DNA of 64,000 nucleotides from Eutreptiella sp. 'Long Island Sound 2002' (taxonomy: Eukaryota > Euglenozoa > Euglenophyceae > Eutreptiales > Eutreptiaceae). Positions within the stretch are counted from its first letter, which is position 1, and every line of letters starts with the position of its first letter. A program made the translations under genes and the position numbers. The stretch covers positions 41,392,806 to 41,456,805 of the forward strand of contig OZ038392.1 of NCBI GenBank assembly GCA_964036045.1, given 5' to 3'. Below the pieces are notes generated by a model. It was not told the DNA's origin. It searched no databases and was given only the letters and a program-made list of their open reading frames with translations. Positions 53,335 to 64,000 of the stretch are shown here, in pieces.

Positions 53335-54236
53335 TGAGCACGCATCAGACAGGGCCAGCACCCTGTGAAGTCACTCCCATGACATTTACCTCCGTACTCG
53401 GACTCTCGGACTGGATGGTCAGAATTGCCCAAGACTCCAGCAGCAGCTTGTGCACTTGAGTTGCTGCACTAAGAAGACCGCACCACAGAGCCATGTGCGC
53501 AGGCCTCAACAGCCACGCAGGCCGAAAGCCCATGGCTCAAAGAGACGGTGAGCAGTCCAGCTGTAAGGAGGCACGCACAGCGTGGCAGCAGGGAACATGG
53601 TTGCACTGCAGCTCATCAGCCACTGCGCCTGGCGCACCTACAGTCGCCCCGGCCACCTACAACAGCACGGCAGTCCGCAGCACTGAAACTACGAACTGAT
53701 GTGCCCACTACTCCAGAAACATCAGCCCTTGAGTTGCAGCACTTAGAATACTACACCACAGACTCATGACTGCACGCCTCAACAGCCACAAAGGCCACAG
53801 GCACACAAGTCAATAAAGACCTTGGGCAGGCTAGCAGCAACTTCTGAGGGCACCATACGCAGCACTGGAACAATCAAGTGATGTGATTACGTTCCCAGAA
53901 AGTCAGCTCCCGTAGCACAACACACAGGCTCCTGAAACTCCATGTGCAGAGATTTCGAGTCGGAATCCTGCACATAACACACAGAACTTGACATCCACTG
54001 CTGGTACCGCTGAACTCCAAAACTCCCAGAGCACCAACTTGCAGCAGCGCAGAAATGTCCAATAGGGCCACGTCTCGTCCACACAGCTTGGCAGAATCAT
54101 GACCAAGGCCTGAGGGCAAGAGGTCGAAATATGTGAGACATATGTGAGACTGCACTGCACAAAACAAACCCGCATCAATTCCGGCAGTTCTTGGTTCTTT
54201 ATTTCCTATCTTCGCAGAAGAGGACCTGGTTGAGGA

Positions 54237-54321
54237 GAGTAGTAATAGTAGTGGTAGTAGTAGTAATAGTAGTAATAGTAGTAGTAGTACTAGTAGCGGT
54301 AGTAGTAGTAGCAGTGGTAGC

Positions 54322-54352
<31 letters not shown>
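54237..54352. repeat. Degenerate (TAG)n microsatellite
   Basis: Most interrupted of the arrays, with TAA, TGG, ACT and CGG units. Higher decay than in U1 suggests an older copy or less recent slippage. Confidence 0.9.
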
Positions 54353-55116
54353 ATTTGATTGATTTGATTTGATTTGACTGTATCGTTTTGTACCGGATCC
54401 GTACTGGTCCCCGGGCAGTTATCCTCTTCTATCAACCCCCTACCTACAAACCTTCTTTCCACTTTGTTGCACCTGTCGACACTTCCAGTCATTTCAAATC
54501 AAATCCAGACCCGGGCCGCACCCCGGCACGCACTTCCTGATGCTGACAGAGACATACAGATCAAGTCTGGCATATCCGGTTTTTTGATCTACTAATTTGA
54601 GCTCCTTGGGCTCCCTTGCATTGGACTGCAACCACTCTGTTGGATAATGTCTCACCTGCCCGGGACTGCCCCAAGACACCTTTCATTGGACTTTGAGAAC
54701 CCTCACCATTGCTACTCTACCCATGCAATCCAGGATAGTCAGGACACACTGGCAACACACTGACCGTCAACCAACCCTCACAATGAAAACAATACGAACT
54801 TTGATTGATGAATGCTTGAGGTGCGAGGCACGGACTGCCACACGACTTTGGATCGAATTGTGCAACATTATTGGCACACACGCTGCCGGAGCAGACAGCG
54901 CCACATTGCATATTTCATGGAGTAGCACCTATGAACATAGTTTCCCCCTATGCGGAAGGAGAACCTGAGACTGATGGAGAATGATACCTGTGAACCGGGC
55001 TACAACGTTTGGTCGCCCCCGTGGGACGCCGTTGAACTTCCTCATCAGACAGACAATGCACACACAGAAACCTGCACCAGGACCGCACAGCGCGACTCAA
55101 ACGCACCACAAGTCCG

Positions 55117-55542
55117 TTGGGTTGGAAAATCTCTCAGCACACTGGGCCTAAGAGTTTCATTACTATTCCCTTGACCGCATTTCGTGGTGTCCCTGCACGT
55201 TGGTGCACCCCCGCAACAGCGATCGCACACGTAACCCCAGACATCCACAAACAGCGTGACGCGGTGAAAGCTGTCAGTGAGATCTTGTGCCTGGATCGGC
55301 ACTGGCGTATGTACTGGATCTTGCCAGAGTTACAACTGGCCCCAGCCCATGAACTTAATATTTGCGTGAATAGCCCCAGTGAGCTTGTCCACGCGAGCGG
55401 TCATGATTATATTCCTGTTTGTAATGACTGCGATGGGCATCTGACGACTTGGGAGCACTTGCTGCGTGGAAATTTTTCTGCGGATACCTCTGAGGCTGGA
55501 ATCTGGGACGATCAGTGTCCTTGCCACCTGCAGAGGGAGTGA
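55117..55542 (+). CDS. Antisense open frame in LINE U3 3' region, uncharacterised
   Basis: Counterpart of 23388-23771, 141 codons with the same CNDCDGHLTTWEHLLRGN stretch. It is preceded by shorter plus-strand frames (54693-54968, 54950-55174). Conservation between U1 and U3 may simply reflect common descent of the DNA, so coding is unproven. Confidence 0.25.
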   Translation: MGWKISQHTGPKSFITIPLTAFRGVPARWCTPATAIAHVTPDIHKQRDAVKAVSEILCLDRHWRMYWILPELQLAPAHELNICVNSPSELVHASGHDYIPVCNDCDGHLTTWEHLLRGNFSADTSEAGIWDDQCPCHLQRE

Positions 55543-56010
55543 ACAGCAATCAGAGATTCAATTGAACCAATAGGGAGAATACCACTTCAGGATGAGCACC
55601 CAGAGACATGTGATAATCGGACACCAGAAACCCAACACTATTGCCTTTTAATGTATGGAAGTGCCAGAGATTGATGCCAATATCCAGTCGCACGCCAGTC
55701 CAGGGCCACTTGGGGGAGAGGATGCACCAATAGAGTCGTCGTTGCCTGAGGCGGCGAGACTGTGCAACCTCCATCATCTCAGCAAGGTCTCCGTGGCTCT
55801 CAACCAGGCATACATCCGGACATCGTGGGCTCCAGTAACCAACGGCCACACCCACAGGGTCGACCAAGAAGTGGCTGAGATGACTTCCAGCATGCTCCCT
55901 CAATGCAGACACAAGCACCCACAGAAGCCGGGTGGAATACGACTGTCTGTGACTGGAAATATGACCAGAAAGTCCAACAAGAACATTACCGATGATGGAA
56001 TGCAGAAGAT

Positions 56011-59000
56011 TCAAGACCAGACGAGGCTTTGCTGCAGGTACAGAAGGCAGATCAGACTCGCTATCTGATTGCAGTACTTGACTTGCACTACTTGACCGGC
56101 AGCCGCAAGAACCTGCATTTGCAACGGCTGCGGAAGTTGAACACCATGACGAGGAAGGCAGCCGCTAATCCCACGAAAAGGCATGGAGGAGATCCACACA
56201 GGCCAGTGCACCGGCCCCCGGGAGTCTAGAGACGGCAAACGACCCGCTTGATCCGGATGGATCCAGACAATATGAACAGCAACAGCGCCGTGTACGGTGA
56301 TTCTGCCCCACATGACTTCCACGCGATTTGACGACACTCCGGCGTCCACTAGATGCTTTCCAGTATCCTCCAGCCACCGCAAGATGTTCAGCTTGGTGTA
56401 GAGACAGTCATGGAGTTGATGAAGAGAAACATATGGTATCCAATGCCTGCAGAGGGGACACTGACCACCCTCATGATCCAAGAACCGTTCATGTGTGGCA
56501 GAGTACAGCGACAAGCATCGAGCAAGACCCCAGAGTTCCAATCGAAGGGGTTGTACTTGCAGCCAATGCCGGGCTCCTGTGGTGGACTCGGGAAAAACGC
56601 TCAGCCACGCCCTGCATGCTGGGGTGGCACCGTTCTGAATCCCTCGAAAGCCAAGCAGATCAGCCTCTTGAACAAATTTTTTAAGATGCACAATCACTTT
56701 CTCACCCTGAAACGGCAAGACACTGGAGCCATCGAGCCACACAGAGAGGACCACAGCACTCCGAGCATGACCATCCGCTGCCCACTTCGCATTTGCGTCC
56801 ATCTCCGCATTGACTTCAGACAGCCAATCTTTCAGGTACCTGTCATGTTGTGCTGGACACCAGACCCCCCTCTGCAGGACTCCTGCGACATTGCCCGCTG
56901 CCACCACTCTGTCAAAGATATGACCAGGACGCATCGTGTCGCAGAACAGAGAGATTGAACTGCACTTAGGCAATCAGACCACGACCAGGCCAAAAGCACA
57001 GGCAGGTGCAGCCTATCGATAGCTTCTTTGATGGCAACTATTGCTTGCGCCAACACCGAGACTTCCATCAGCTCCGTGCTGAACCCATGGCCATCCAGCG
57101 TCACCGACTCGTCAAGCCAGATCTGTCCAAGGGCATCTTGAACGCGTGCTGCGCCTCCCCACAGGCGCTTTTGACTCGCGTCAGCAAACACAAAGAGGAC
57201 CGAAGGAGACGGATAGTGTGAGGGAACCGTCAGCGACCACTTCAAGGCCTCGCATTCCGATAGACACCGAAAGTGGATCCCTATGGCATCAGTTAGGGCC
57301 GGAAGACGAACAGTTTGTTGATCCAAATGATGCAGACACTTCGCTGCCAATGGATCCAAGACGCTTGACGTAGAACAGGACTTGGACTGCAGAACGCTTT
57401 ATACTGCTCATGCAGAGCCGTGGCCCAAAACACATTCTCTGGAGACGGAACTCCGAGACACTTGAATAGGCATTGCCGCGGTGTTCTACAGGGAATTCCA
57501 AAAACAACTCTGTAAGCTCTGCAGATCATGCCAAACATGTCGAACAGGTGTGCCTGAGCAGGGATGTTCACAATGCATTGAAAAGCCAGCTTGCAGACTA
57601 CCAGGCCAGCCAGAATGGCATGAGCAACCTGAAGGGATGTAGGCCAGTTGCGTAGTCTGCCAATCACAAGCCTGCATGCTGCCTTGATGACACGACGGAC
57701 TTTCGCAACACCACCCACAGGATTGGCGTTTCCACCCAGAAATTTGACGTACGAGTACTTCTTCACAGATTCCACTGTGTCCGACCCCCACGTGACTGTG
57801 GATCGAACACGAGTCACTGAGGTGCCCTTTACATCAAGCGACAGCAGTTTCATTTTGCTGCTGTGGTTTCGGTGCCACAGAAGATCTATCACTGCCCTAA
57901 GTCTGTAGGCTAAGACTTGCGGACCTTCGTCATCGATTGCAAGACCAGAGGTGTCGTCGACATACCCCACTGTCCCCAAATGTTCGTCTGCCGACTTCAT
58001 TGCCACCGGCATACCAAGAAGGCTCAGAGCCACTGCCACGTGCAGGACATGAATCCCCAGAATGTAGAACAGGGGATCAAGCCCCCCGCCCTGTAGAACT
58101 CCTCCAAGTTGATGATAGGGGTCTGCGAGCCCCTGAGCAGTGACAACTGAGGTATGGAAAGCAGAATATTGTTCCAATAGCGGGAGGACAATGTCCGCTA
58201 TTTCTTGGGAATCTGCACTGGCAGCAGCAGCAAGAACTCCTCGGGAGATCTCATCGTACGCTCCCACCAGGTCCGGAAACATCACCCTGGCGGAACAGAA
58301 CCTTGCGAGAGACTGATGCATGCACAGATGCACCAGGCGGCGTAACCCATGAACTGAGCTCCCTCGATATCCAGCAAACTGTCGCCCACATGAATGAGCT
58401 GGGGTGGTACCCATTTGCATTGTCACCAAAAGGAGTTCGGTCTGAAGTCGATAGAGGGCCGACATGAGTTTTATCGGACGAGAGTTCACATTGATGTCAA
58501 ATCCAACACTCTTGAACAGCGTTAGGTGGAGATTCCACAGAGTTTCAAGTGGCCACTGCTTGTACGGTAAACAGAGAAGGCTCAGCAACCTGAGTAAGCT
58601 GGCGAGACACATATCCTTGACTAAACGGGGCACAAAGCAGTCTACTCCAGCTGTGGGGCTTGAGCAGTGGCTGAAAATACTCAGGAGCGCCTCCACTGAA
58701 AAGCACTTGTGTGGCGATCGGGTTCGCTCCATCCACAGGCGTCACACTGAACCGAGGGCAACCACCGGGCGTTGCTGATACATTGACTTGATCCACTCAA
58801 CCGGAGTAGGATCCGGCCTGAGAATGTACTTTTTGGCACACTCTTGCGGCGCAACTGCCAAAACCGCCGCACCCTTCACTAGGGAGCCTGTGGCAGAACA
58901 CTGGATTTGGTGCATGACCATAAATGGGTTCGAACGCCTCAACTTCGGCACGCTCAGGGACCTGTCGGTAAGGCTAGGACCGGAGACTTGTTTCCAATCC

Positions 59001-60782
59001 GAGATAACCGACTTCCAGTACGCAGTTGACTCCAACCTGGCAATGGACTCTCTTCTCTTCCATCCTTGCCCTTGTAGAATCGCTTCTAACTGATGACGTT
59101 CACTGGAGGTATGTACCTGAGGCTGCAAACCAGGGCGTAAGGCAACAACCTGGCACTCTCTGTAGGCTTGCATCCACAATGACGGGGAACAAATGGCTCC
59201 ACTGACTGCCTCGAACATCTCCGTGAACAGCTTTCTCTGAGCACCTTTCAACCTTCCCGCCTCGACAGGGCGCTTTCCGGATCCTGTGGCACCACGCAGC
59301 AGCGACACTGAGCCGGAGGCGTGAACTACAGGATGATGTCCAATGGGGGAAAGCCACAAGCCAGACAGAGCAGACCCGACACCTTTCACGACAAAGAAAT
59401 CCTTGGGCAGCATCGGAGGACCCCTCCATAGAAACAACATTTAACTGATGTTGCTCGAACACCACACTGGACTGACGATGACGCCTGATGTTGCGGTTCC
59501 AATCTGCACCCAGCGCAGTCCAAACAACAGCGGACTCTTCAATAACTCTAACCACTGACAGGAGCTGCTTGTGGTACTCGGCCGTATCAGACCGCTGAGC
59601 CATATGAGGCGAACCAGCAATCCCAAGTCCCAGCGCCGAGCGCACCAGAACCAGAAGCGCAAAGTACTCATCCAGAACAACAGCAACAAAGGAAGCCCAT
59701 GCTCCCCTGACCCAGAGTTCCAGACCCTTGCCAACAGACACTACTGTGGAGCGCTTACTCCAGAGGCAATCCAGGTAACGGCTCCGACGCTTCTGTGGGG
59801 CTCCGTATGTTTCCTGCAGTGCGATCATGTCTGACATGCTCTCTGCTTGCAGTGCCAATATTTGATCCCACTTGGTCACCGGGGTTTCTGTGGAGCGATT
59901 GATTCCCTGCAGGTTGATGCTGAGCATGGAGAACTCCCTCGAGACCGGATTCAGGTTCTCTAGCACCAGCATGTTGGACCACGCACTGACTTGATACTTT
60001 TGGCAACACCATAGCGGGGGTGTCCAATTCAAGAACAGGGACAGAAAGGGCCCATGGTCGCTATTTCTGATGACACATCGGGCAACTTGACTGCAGAATG
60101 ATTTCCACGAGGAATCAAATTTGGTGACTGAACACATGTTGGACCACCAGGCATCAAGCTGAATTGGAACGGGACTTCGACGACGGGCAATTAATCGACC
60201 ATTACGTTGAAGCACTTGCGCATTGACACCTTGAATCAGGGCATGAAGAGCAGACCACAGGGGCAGTGTGTCGTCCTGCTGATCCGTGTCCACACTGACG
60301 GGCCAATGAACAATTCCAAGGCTTCCAAAAACCGCCGGTGAGAATTCTAAGTGGAACTTGCTGGATCCTTGCGCATATACTCCTGAAGTACACTCCTCAC
60401 TTACATCGATGAGGACCGACGAACAGCCAACCAGAGAAATAGCTGGAAGCCCATTCTTGCGCCAGGGGTCGCATATACGAGACCACTGCGGTCCAATAAC
60501 CTCGACGACGGCGGCACTGCTCTGACTCCCAGACGATACTTGCACTGTGCGTGAAATTAGCTGCGTTATCTCTGCCGTGTGACACGGCTCTCCAATGGCA
60601 GTCAAAGAACCCCAGCCACTTGGCAAAGTCGGCAGAATGCTGGATGTGGGAACATAGTTGCCCGAATTCAAACTGCCCCGTTTTTTCTGAGCACCGGATA
60701 CACATTTGGATTTCGCAATGGAACTGCGGACCCATGATGGAGCATCCGAGACTAATCCACAGGATTGCTTGACAAATATCAC
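56011..60782 (-). pseudogene. LINE U3 ORF2: N-terminal domain, APE endonuclease, RT, RNase H (broken)
   Basis: 60782-59100 carries an N-terminal region of about 280 residues fused in frame to the endonuclease (INLQGI, ALQETYG, GADWNRNI). A one-base insertion near 59430 shifts the frame. The RT continues in 59440-58742, meets a TGG-to-TGA stop at 58739-58741, and resumes in frame to 57293 with FPDLVGAYDE, LQGGGLDPL and GYVDDT. After another shift near 57380, 57359-56832 encodes an RNase H domain: Asp in FADASQ, Glu in STELMEVS, Asp in SWSDC. A net 4-base loss near 56935 shifts again into the C-terminal piece 56973-56011 with CPLCRHW. At least four lesions, so inactive. The domain order EN-RT-RNH is that of I-like LINEs. 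Confidence 0.85.
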
Positions 60783-60809
60783 AACTTGTTGACGTGCTGA
60801 CTCCCACTG

Positions 60810-61152
60810 AGCATCTCACCCAGGCTCCACAGTCCCCTGAGTTGAGCCACCACTATCGAATACCGAGACTAAACTCCATATAGAATGCTTGGCAAATATT
60901 TCACAGAATTCGGCATCAATCTCTGGCACTTCCAGTGGTAATAGTACAGCCCCTCCGAACTCACATTGTAACCCAGGACCCCACAAGGAGACAAACGCAT
61001 TGCCAGGGCAAAAAGGAGGAGCTGCACACAGGGCAACACGGGGGCATTGCCCACTCATCAATATACCTGTTGATCTGCATGGGGTGGACTTCATTTTGGT
61101 GGGCGGAGGAACTGGGATATGCGTCTTCACTGATTTCATGGCATCCAAGATG
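60810..61152 (-). other. About 340 bp present in U3 but not in U1
   Basis: U1 reads straight from CCCACT to GGTCAGCTC (28658-28670), while U3 has this extra block between the same flanks. It gives U3 ORF1 a different C-terminus. The first codons (DAMKSVKTHIPVPPP) look like normal protein, so a deletion in U1 is as possible as an insertion in U3. No TSD or inverted ends are seen. Confidence 0.6.
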
Positions 61153-62126
61153 GTCAGCTCTCGCACCTCCAGTTGATCTGAGTACCCATGCAGGACACGA
61201 TCTGAGGACACCCTCAGATTTCCTGTTTTTTCGCCGTCAGTGAGAAGGGCAAGCTGGGGTCCTGGAACATACATCACAATCCCCCCGTACTGATGGAGCA
61301 TATCGCGGAAAGTGCGATAATCTAAGCTTATCATCCCAAAGACTTTCTGGACAGCGGCAAAGGCATCCAGCGCATCCTCTCTCTCAAGGCCCTGCAACAG
61401 AATTGGCTTCAACCTGTCAGCAGACTTGGCATACTTCTCAATTGTTACCGCCCCTCTCCCTGCTCCAGCAGTCCATTTGAGTTGCAGTTGTCCTTGTCCA
61501 GATTGATCCTCCTGACGGCCTGCATCATTGCGAATCCCAAAAGGCTGGGGGTTGGACTCACCAGTTTTGTCGTCAGGCATACCAGACCCCTTGGTGCGCT
61601 CCGCCTCGTCGACATCCAGCACACGGGCTGAGCTAGGGTTGGATCCCAACCTGGCTTGTTTGTGAGCTTTGGCGTTGGGAGACGCAGATGGTTCCCGAAG
61701 GCGTTTCAGAGGCTCTTTGCACTGCTTGTCACGCTGAAGCTGAGCAACTTGTTGACGTTCTACGCGGACCCATTTGGAGAAGGCCACCAGAGTACCTGTA
61801 AGCCAGGGAAGTTCATCCTGAGCGGCATGGGGAACACTGCGCTGAAGAGCTTCAACAATGCCTGCGGCAGGCAGGAGCAGCAGGTCGGCAGCCAGGCTAT
61901 CTTGGTAGGAGGAAGCCAGGAGACTGTGTAGATGATCTTCTTCCTCCAGCGACAAGTTACCATGCGTTTCTAAGAGCAGGCGCACTTGCGCAGAGGATGA
62001 CTTCTCAATTGGTGTGGCGTTGGACGAAGGGGCACCTGCATCAACACCTCTCAGATCATCTTCGGCATCAGAGATCAGATCGGCAGCATCAAAGAACCAC
62101 ACGGACCACATCACCCTCAGGGACAC
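60816..62126 (-). CDS. LINE U3 ORF1, possibly N-terminally truncated
   Basis: A 436-codon frame homologous to U1 ORF1 (28601-29818). It is open where U1 has its TGA, and includes the Gln/Lys-rich coiled-coil-like part (VAQLQRDKQCKEPLKRLRE) and the same GYVPG-like region (YVPGPQLALLTDGEK). The U1 start ATG is not in frame because about 65 bp are missing near 62124; the listed start is GTG. The last 115 residues differ from U1 because of the block at 60810-61152. It presumably binds LINE RNA, but no domain is recognised. Confidence 0.6.
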   Translation of the reverse strand: MSLRVMWSVWFFDAADLISDAEDDLRGVDAGAPSSNATPIEKSSSAQVRLLLETHGNLSLEEEDHLHSLLASSYQDSLAADLLLLPAAGIVEALQRSVPHAAQDELPWLTGTLVAFSKWVRVERQQVAQLQRDKQCKEPLKRLREPSASPNAKAHKQARLGSNPSSARVLDVDEAERTKGSGMPDDKTGESNPQPFGIRNDAGRQEDQSGQGQLQLKWTAGAGRGAVTIEKYAKSADRLKPILLQGLEREDALDAFAAVQKVFGMISLDYRTFRDMLHQYGGIVMYVPGPQLALLTDGEKTGNLRVSSDRVLHGYSDQLEVRELTILDAMKSVKTHIPVPPPTKMKSTPCRSTGILMSGQCPRVALCAAPPFCPGNAFVSLWGPGLQCEFGGAVLLPLEVPEIDAEFCEIFAKHSIWSLVSVFDSGGSTQGTVEPG

Positions 62127-62934
62127 ATCTCGGCACTGCTTCCAGAAAGTGATATTTGCTCTCGAGATTGCTGAACTGCGTCCACCCCTTGCGCCTGGTC
62201 AAATTGGAAATGGACCCAACAATCTTTGCTTCATCCGATTACGACAGGGACTCCTTCAGAGAACACCATGAATCAGTGACGACATCAGGACGCAGGGCTG
62301 AAATTACTCGGCAAACTCCAGAGTCTACTTTGCCAGCAAGAAGCGCAAGAGGGTAGGTAGGTAGGTATCTTCGGGAGCTCGGGATGCCTCCTTTGACATT
62401 GCAGGAAGAAGGTCTTACCAAGGGGACGTCCTGTCCCTCCCACTGCCCTATGTCAGGTGCCTCTTGAGCCGCTCCCGCATGTGCTTGGGAAGGCATTGTC
62501 GCGGCCACCCGGTCCATGTGTCCCAGGTGGGAGGGTGTCCCCACATGTGTCCATGGGTAGGGCCACATGCCCCCTCCTTTGGGCGGCAGCTCTGGGGGGC
62601 TGCCCAGCCGTGTGGAGTATCTCTCACCACGAGGGGTATTGCTCCCGCTTGTCTACGGTACGACCGCCTCACCCTTGTGGCTTGAGTTGCGGGGCCACTC
62701 TGCTTGGCAGGTGACCCCCTCCTGGACTGTGTACCGGCTCGCCTGTCACCGGTTGCTTCCATGGCTCCGGGTGACGTTTGCCATGGTCCTCGATGCAGCC
62801 TGGCCGGGCTCGGACCAGTGGCTTTGGAGTACCGCTCCTGCCACTGGCCCGGTGGGTCGGCTGGGTCGCCCCAGTGCGTCCGACCCATGGGGTATTGGTT
62901 CTTTCCTGTCCCTCGGCTGCCCTACGTGTGTGTA

Positions 62935-63125
62935 GCGTCCTGGGCCGTTGGGCTCCTGTTCACCGGTGTGCCCGCGCGGTTTGCTGTGGTGCGTCCGCGG
63001 TGTCCTGGGCCAGCTGGCTCCTGTTCACCGGTGTGCCCGCTCGGTGTGTTGTGTTGCATGTGCGGTGTCCTGGGCCCCTGGGCTCCTGTTTACCGGTGTG
63101 CGTGCCGTGTGCGGTGCGCGTGTGC
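62935..63125. repeat. Three imperfect tandem copies of a unit of about 64 bp
   Basis: Each copy contains GTCCTGGGCC, GGCTCCTGTT and ACCGGTGTGC in the same order. The unit length is not a multiple of three, so the Cys/Val-rich open frames over it change frame from copy to copy. Confidence 0.75.
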
Positions 63126-63163
63126 CATGGGTGGATGTGTCCCTCTTCCTCCCCCCCTAATGT

Positions 63164-63240
63164 TCATTTTTTTTTTGTTTTTTTTTTTTTTTGTTTTTTT
63201 TTTTTTTTGAAAAAAGAAAGAGAAAAAACAAAAAAGAGGA
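63164..63240. repeat. Poly-T followed by A-rich tract
   Basis: About 45 bases of T with single G interruptions, then an A/G-rich stretch of similar size; the two halves can pair as a hairpin. It could be a retroposon tail on the minus strand, but no element body is evident next to it. Confidence 0.6.
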
Positions 63241-63389
63241 AAACAGAGGCGCGCGTACACTGCAGGCACAGGCATGGGCAGCTGGTGCGGCGGTGCTATA
63301 GCGTTGTGTCCTCTGGCGTGTGTCGCCGGTGCTGTGGCGGCGGTCGCGCCCCAGGGGTGCGGCTCGCGTGTCCTGATGTACATGGGTAT

Positions 63390-63765
63390 GGGTCAGGGTG
63401 GGTTTGGTTAGGTGTCTCTTTGCTTCTGGTGCTGGCTGGTTAGGCGGCTGTGTGGGCTGTGGCTGTGGGCTGTGTCTACGCATTTCCCTCAGCGGGCCTG
63501 GTTTGGAGTCAAGGGTTGACGGTTTCGGGTTGTGGCTCGGGTTTGATTTGTGTTGGGGCTTCGGCCCGGTTAGGCTTGGGTCAGGGTGGGTTTGGTGAGG
63601 TGTTTCTTTGCTTCTGGTGCTGGCTGGTTAGGCGGCTGTGTGGGCTGTGGGTGTGGGCTGTGGTTGCGTTGTTCCCTCGGCGGGTTTGGTTAGGAGTCAA
63701 GGGTTAGCGGTTTCGGGGTGTGGCTCGGGTTTGAATTGTGCTTGTGTTCTGGCTCGGTTAGGCGG
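63390..63765. repeat. Two tandem copies of a unit of about 189 bp
   Basis: GGGTCAGGGTGGGTTTGG starts each copy (about 63390 and 63578). Both contain the same CTTTGCTTCTGGTGCTGGCT stretch and GAGTCAAGGGTT further on. They differ by substitutions and small indels. Confidence 0.8.
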
Positions 63766-64000
63766 TTGCGCGGGGCCGGGCGTGTGGGTAGCGGCGTCCA
63801 CGGAGTCGTGCGCCCGAGGCGGGTGCGGGGTGGTGCGTGTGGGCCGGCCGTTGGCCGGTGGCCTCACTGGGAGTCCCACACGGAGGGGTCGGCGGGCGCG
63901 CCGGGGGCGTACGCAGCGTGCAGGTTGGGCAGCTGCGGGCGCACGTGCAGGGCGTCGGCGTGCCCGATGGGGACCTCACTGAGGACCGAGGGGTTGGCGG

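Larger units (their letters stand above)
53342..62352 (-). mobile_element. LINE unit U3 (I-like non-LTR retrotransposon), near full length
   Basis: It matches U1 from its 3' end at the U2 junction through the TAG array, ORF2 with RNase H and ORF1. Similarity ends at 62352, and the 5' region seen in U1 (29940-30270) is missing. Relative to U1 it keeps the RNase H domain and has an extra 340-bp segment at 60810-61152, but lacks about 65 bp near 62124. The frame is broken at several places. Confidence 0.85.
62353..64000. other. GT-rich non-coding DNA right of the LINE units
   Basis: It begins with a short GTAG array (62351-62367). The strand is rich in G and T and holds two tandem-repeat blocks (62935-63125 and 63390-63765) and a poly-T/poly-A segment. 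Several long plus-strand frames exist but are dominated by Cys, Val, Leu and Gly from base bias and repeat periodicity. I see no supportable gene. Confidence 0.55.

Noticed and set aside
62448-63443. Cys/Val/Leu-rich plus-strand proteins over 200 residues
   Set aside because: They follow tandem repeats whose unit is not a multiple of three and reflect GT-rich composition.
62935-63765. CRISPR-like array of direct repeats
   Set aside because: Copies are adjacent with no unique spacers, units are long, and the context is eukaryotic.

Overview
The window looks like a repeat-dense piece of a large eukaryotic genome, probably a protist or alga. It holds chromodomain Ty3/Gypsy retrotransposons with LTRs of 2.5-3 kb and I-like non-LTR elements with an RNase H domain. 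I see no convincing host gene, no rRNA and no bacterial-style operon. The organism cannot be fixed from the sequence alone; a dinoflagellate or a prasinophyte green alga would fit, but that is a guess.

The scaffold is a head-to-tail series of related LINE units, all on the minus strand. Unit U1 is in pieces at 4420-4655, 7614-8200 and 22210-30270. Unit U2 is at 30271-32766 and 48461-50091 and has lost all its coding part. Unit U3 is at 53342-62352. Each unit has a TAG microsatellite near its 3' end. U1 and U3 encode ORF1 and an ORF2 with an N-terminal extension, an APE-type endonuclease, a reverse transcriptase and (complete only in U3) an RNase H domain. All copies carry stops or frameshifts.

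Younger elements sit inside this scaffold. (1) 4656-22204 is a Ty3/Gypsy complex. It has an intact 2953-bp LTR with TSD CAGAG, a duplicated piece of LINE flank, an LTR remnant, and a 10.9-kb minus-strand gag and protease-RT-RNaseH-integrase-chromodomain body lying between bp 29 and 30 of another LTR. (2) 31700-32533 is an 834-bp TIR element with TSD ACCCA and an empty-site match in the sister LINE units. (3) 32771-48456 is a complete 15.7-kb Ty3/Gypsy element on the plus strand with two LTRs, TSD CTAC and a polypurine tract touching the 3' LTR. (4) 50099-53334 is a very GC-rich 3.2-kb insertion with 7-bp TSD TGAGCAC that I cannot classify. A further Ty3 integrase-chromodomain fragment runs off the left edge (2-1414), and 62353-64000 is GT-rich DNA with tandem repeats.

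The most interesting signal is shared by both large Ty3 elements: gag and pol lie in the same reading frame, separated by one TAG stop. In the plus-strand element the same frame runs gag-TAG-protease-TGA-RT/RNH/INT-TAA-chromodomain, with no other stop from 37478 to 44401. This suggests stop-codon readthrough as the expression strategy, though mutation remains possible at the later two stops.
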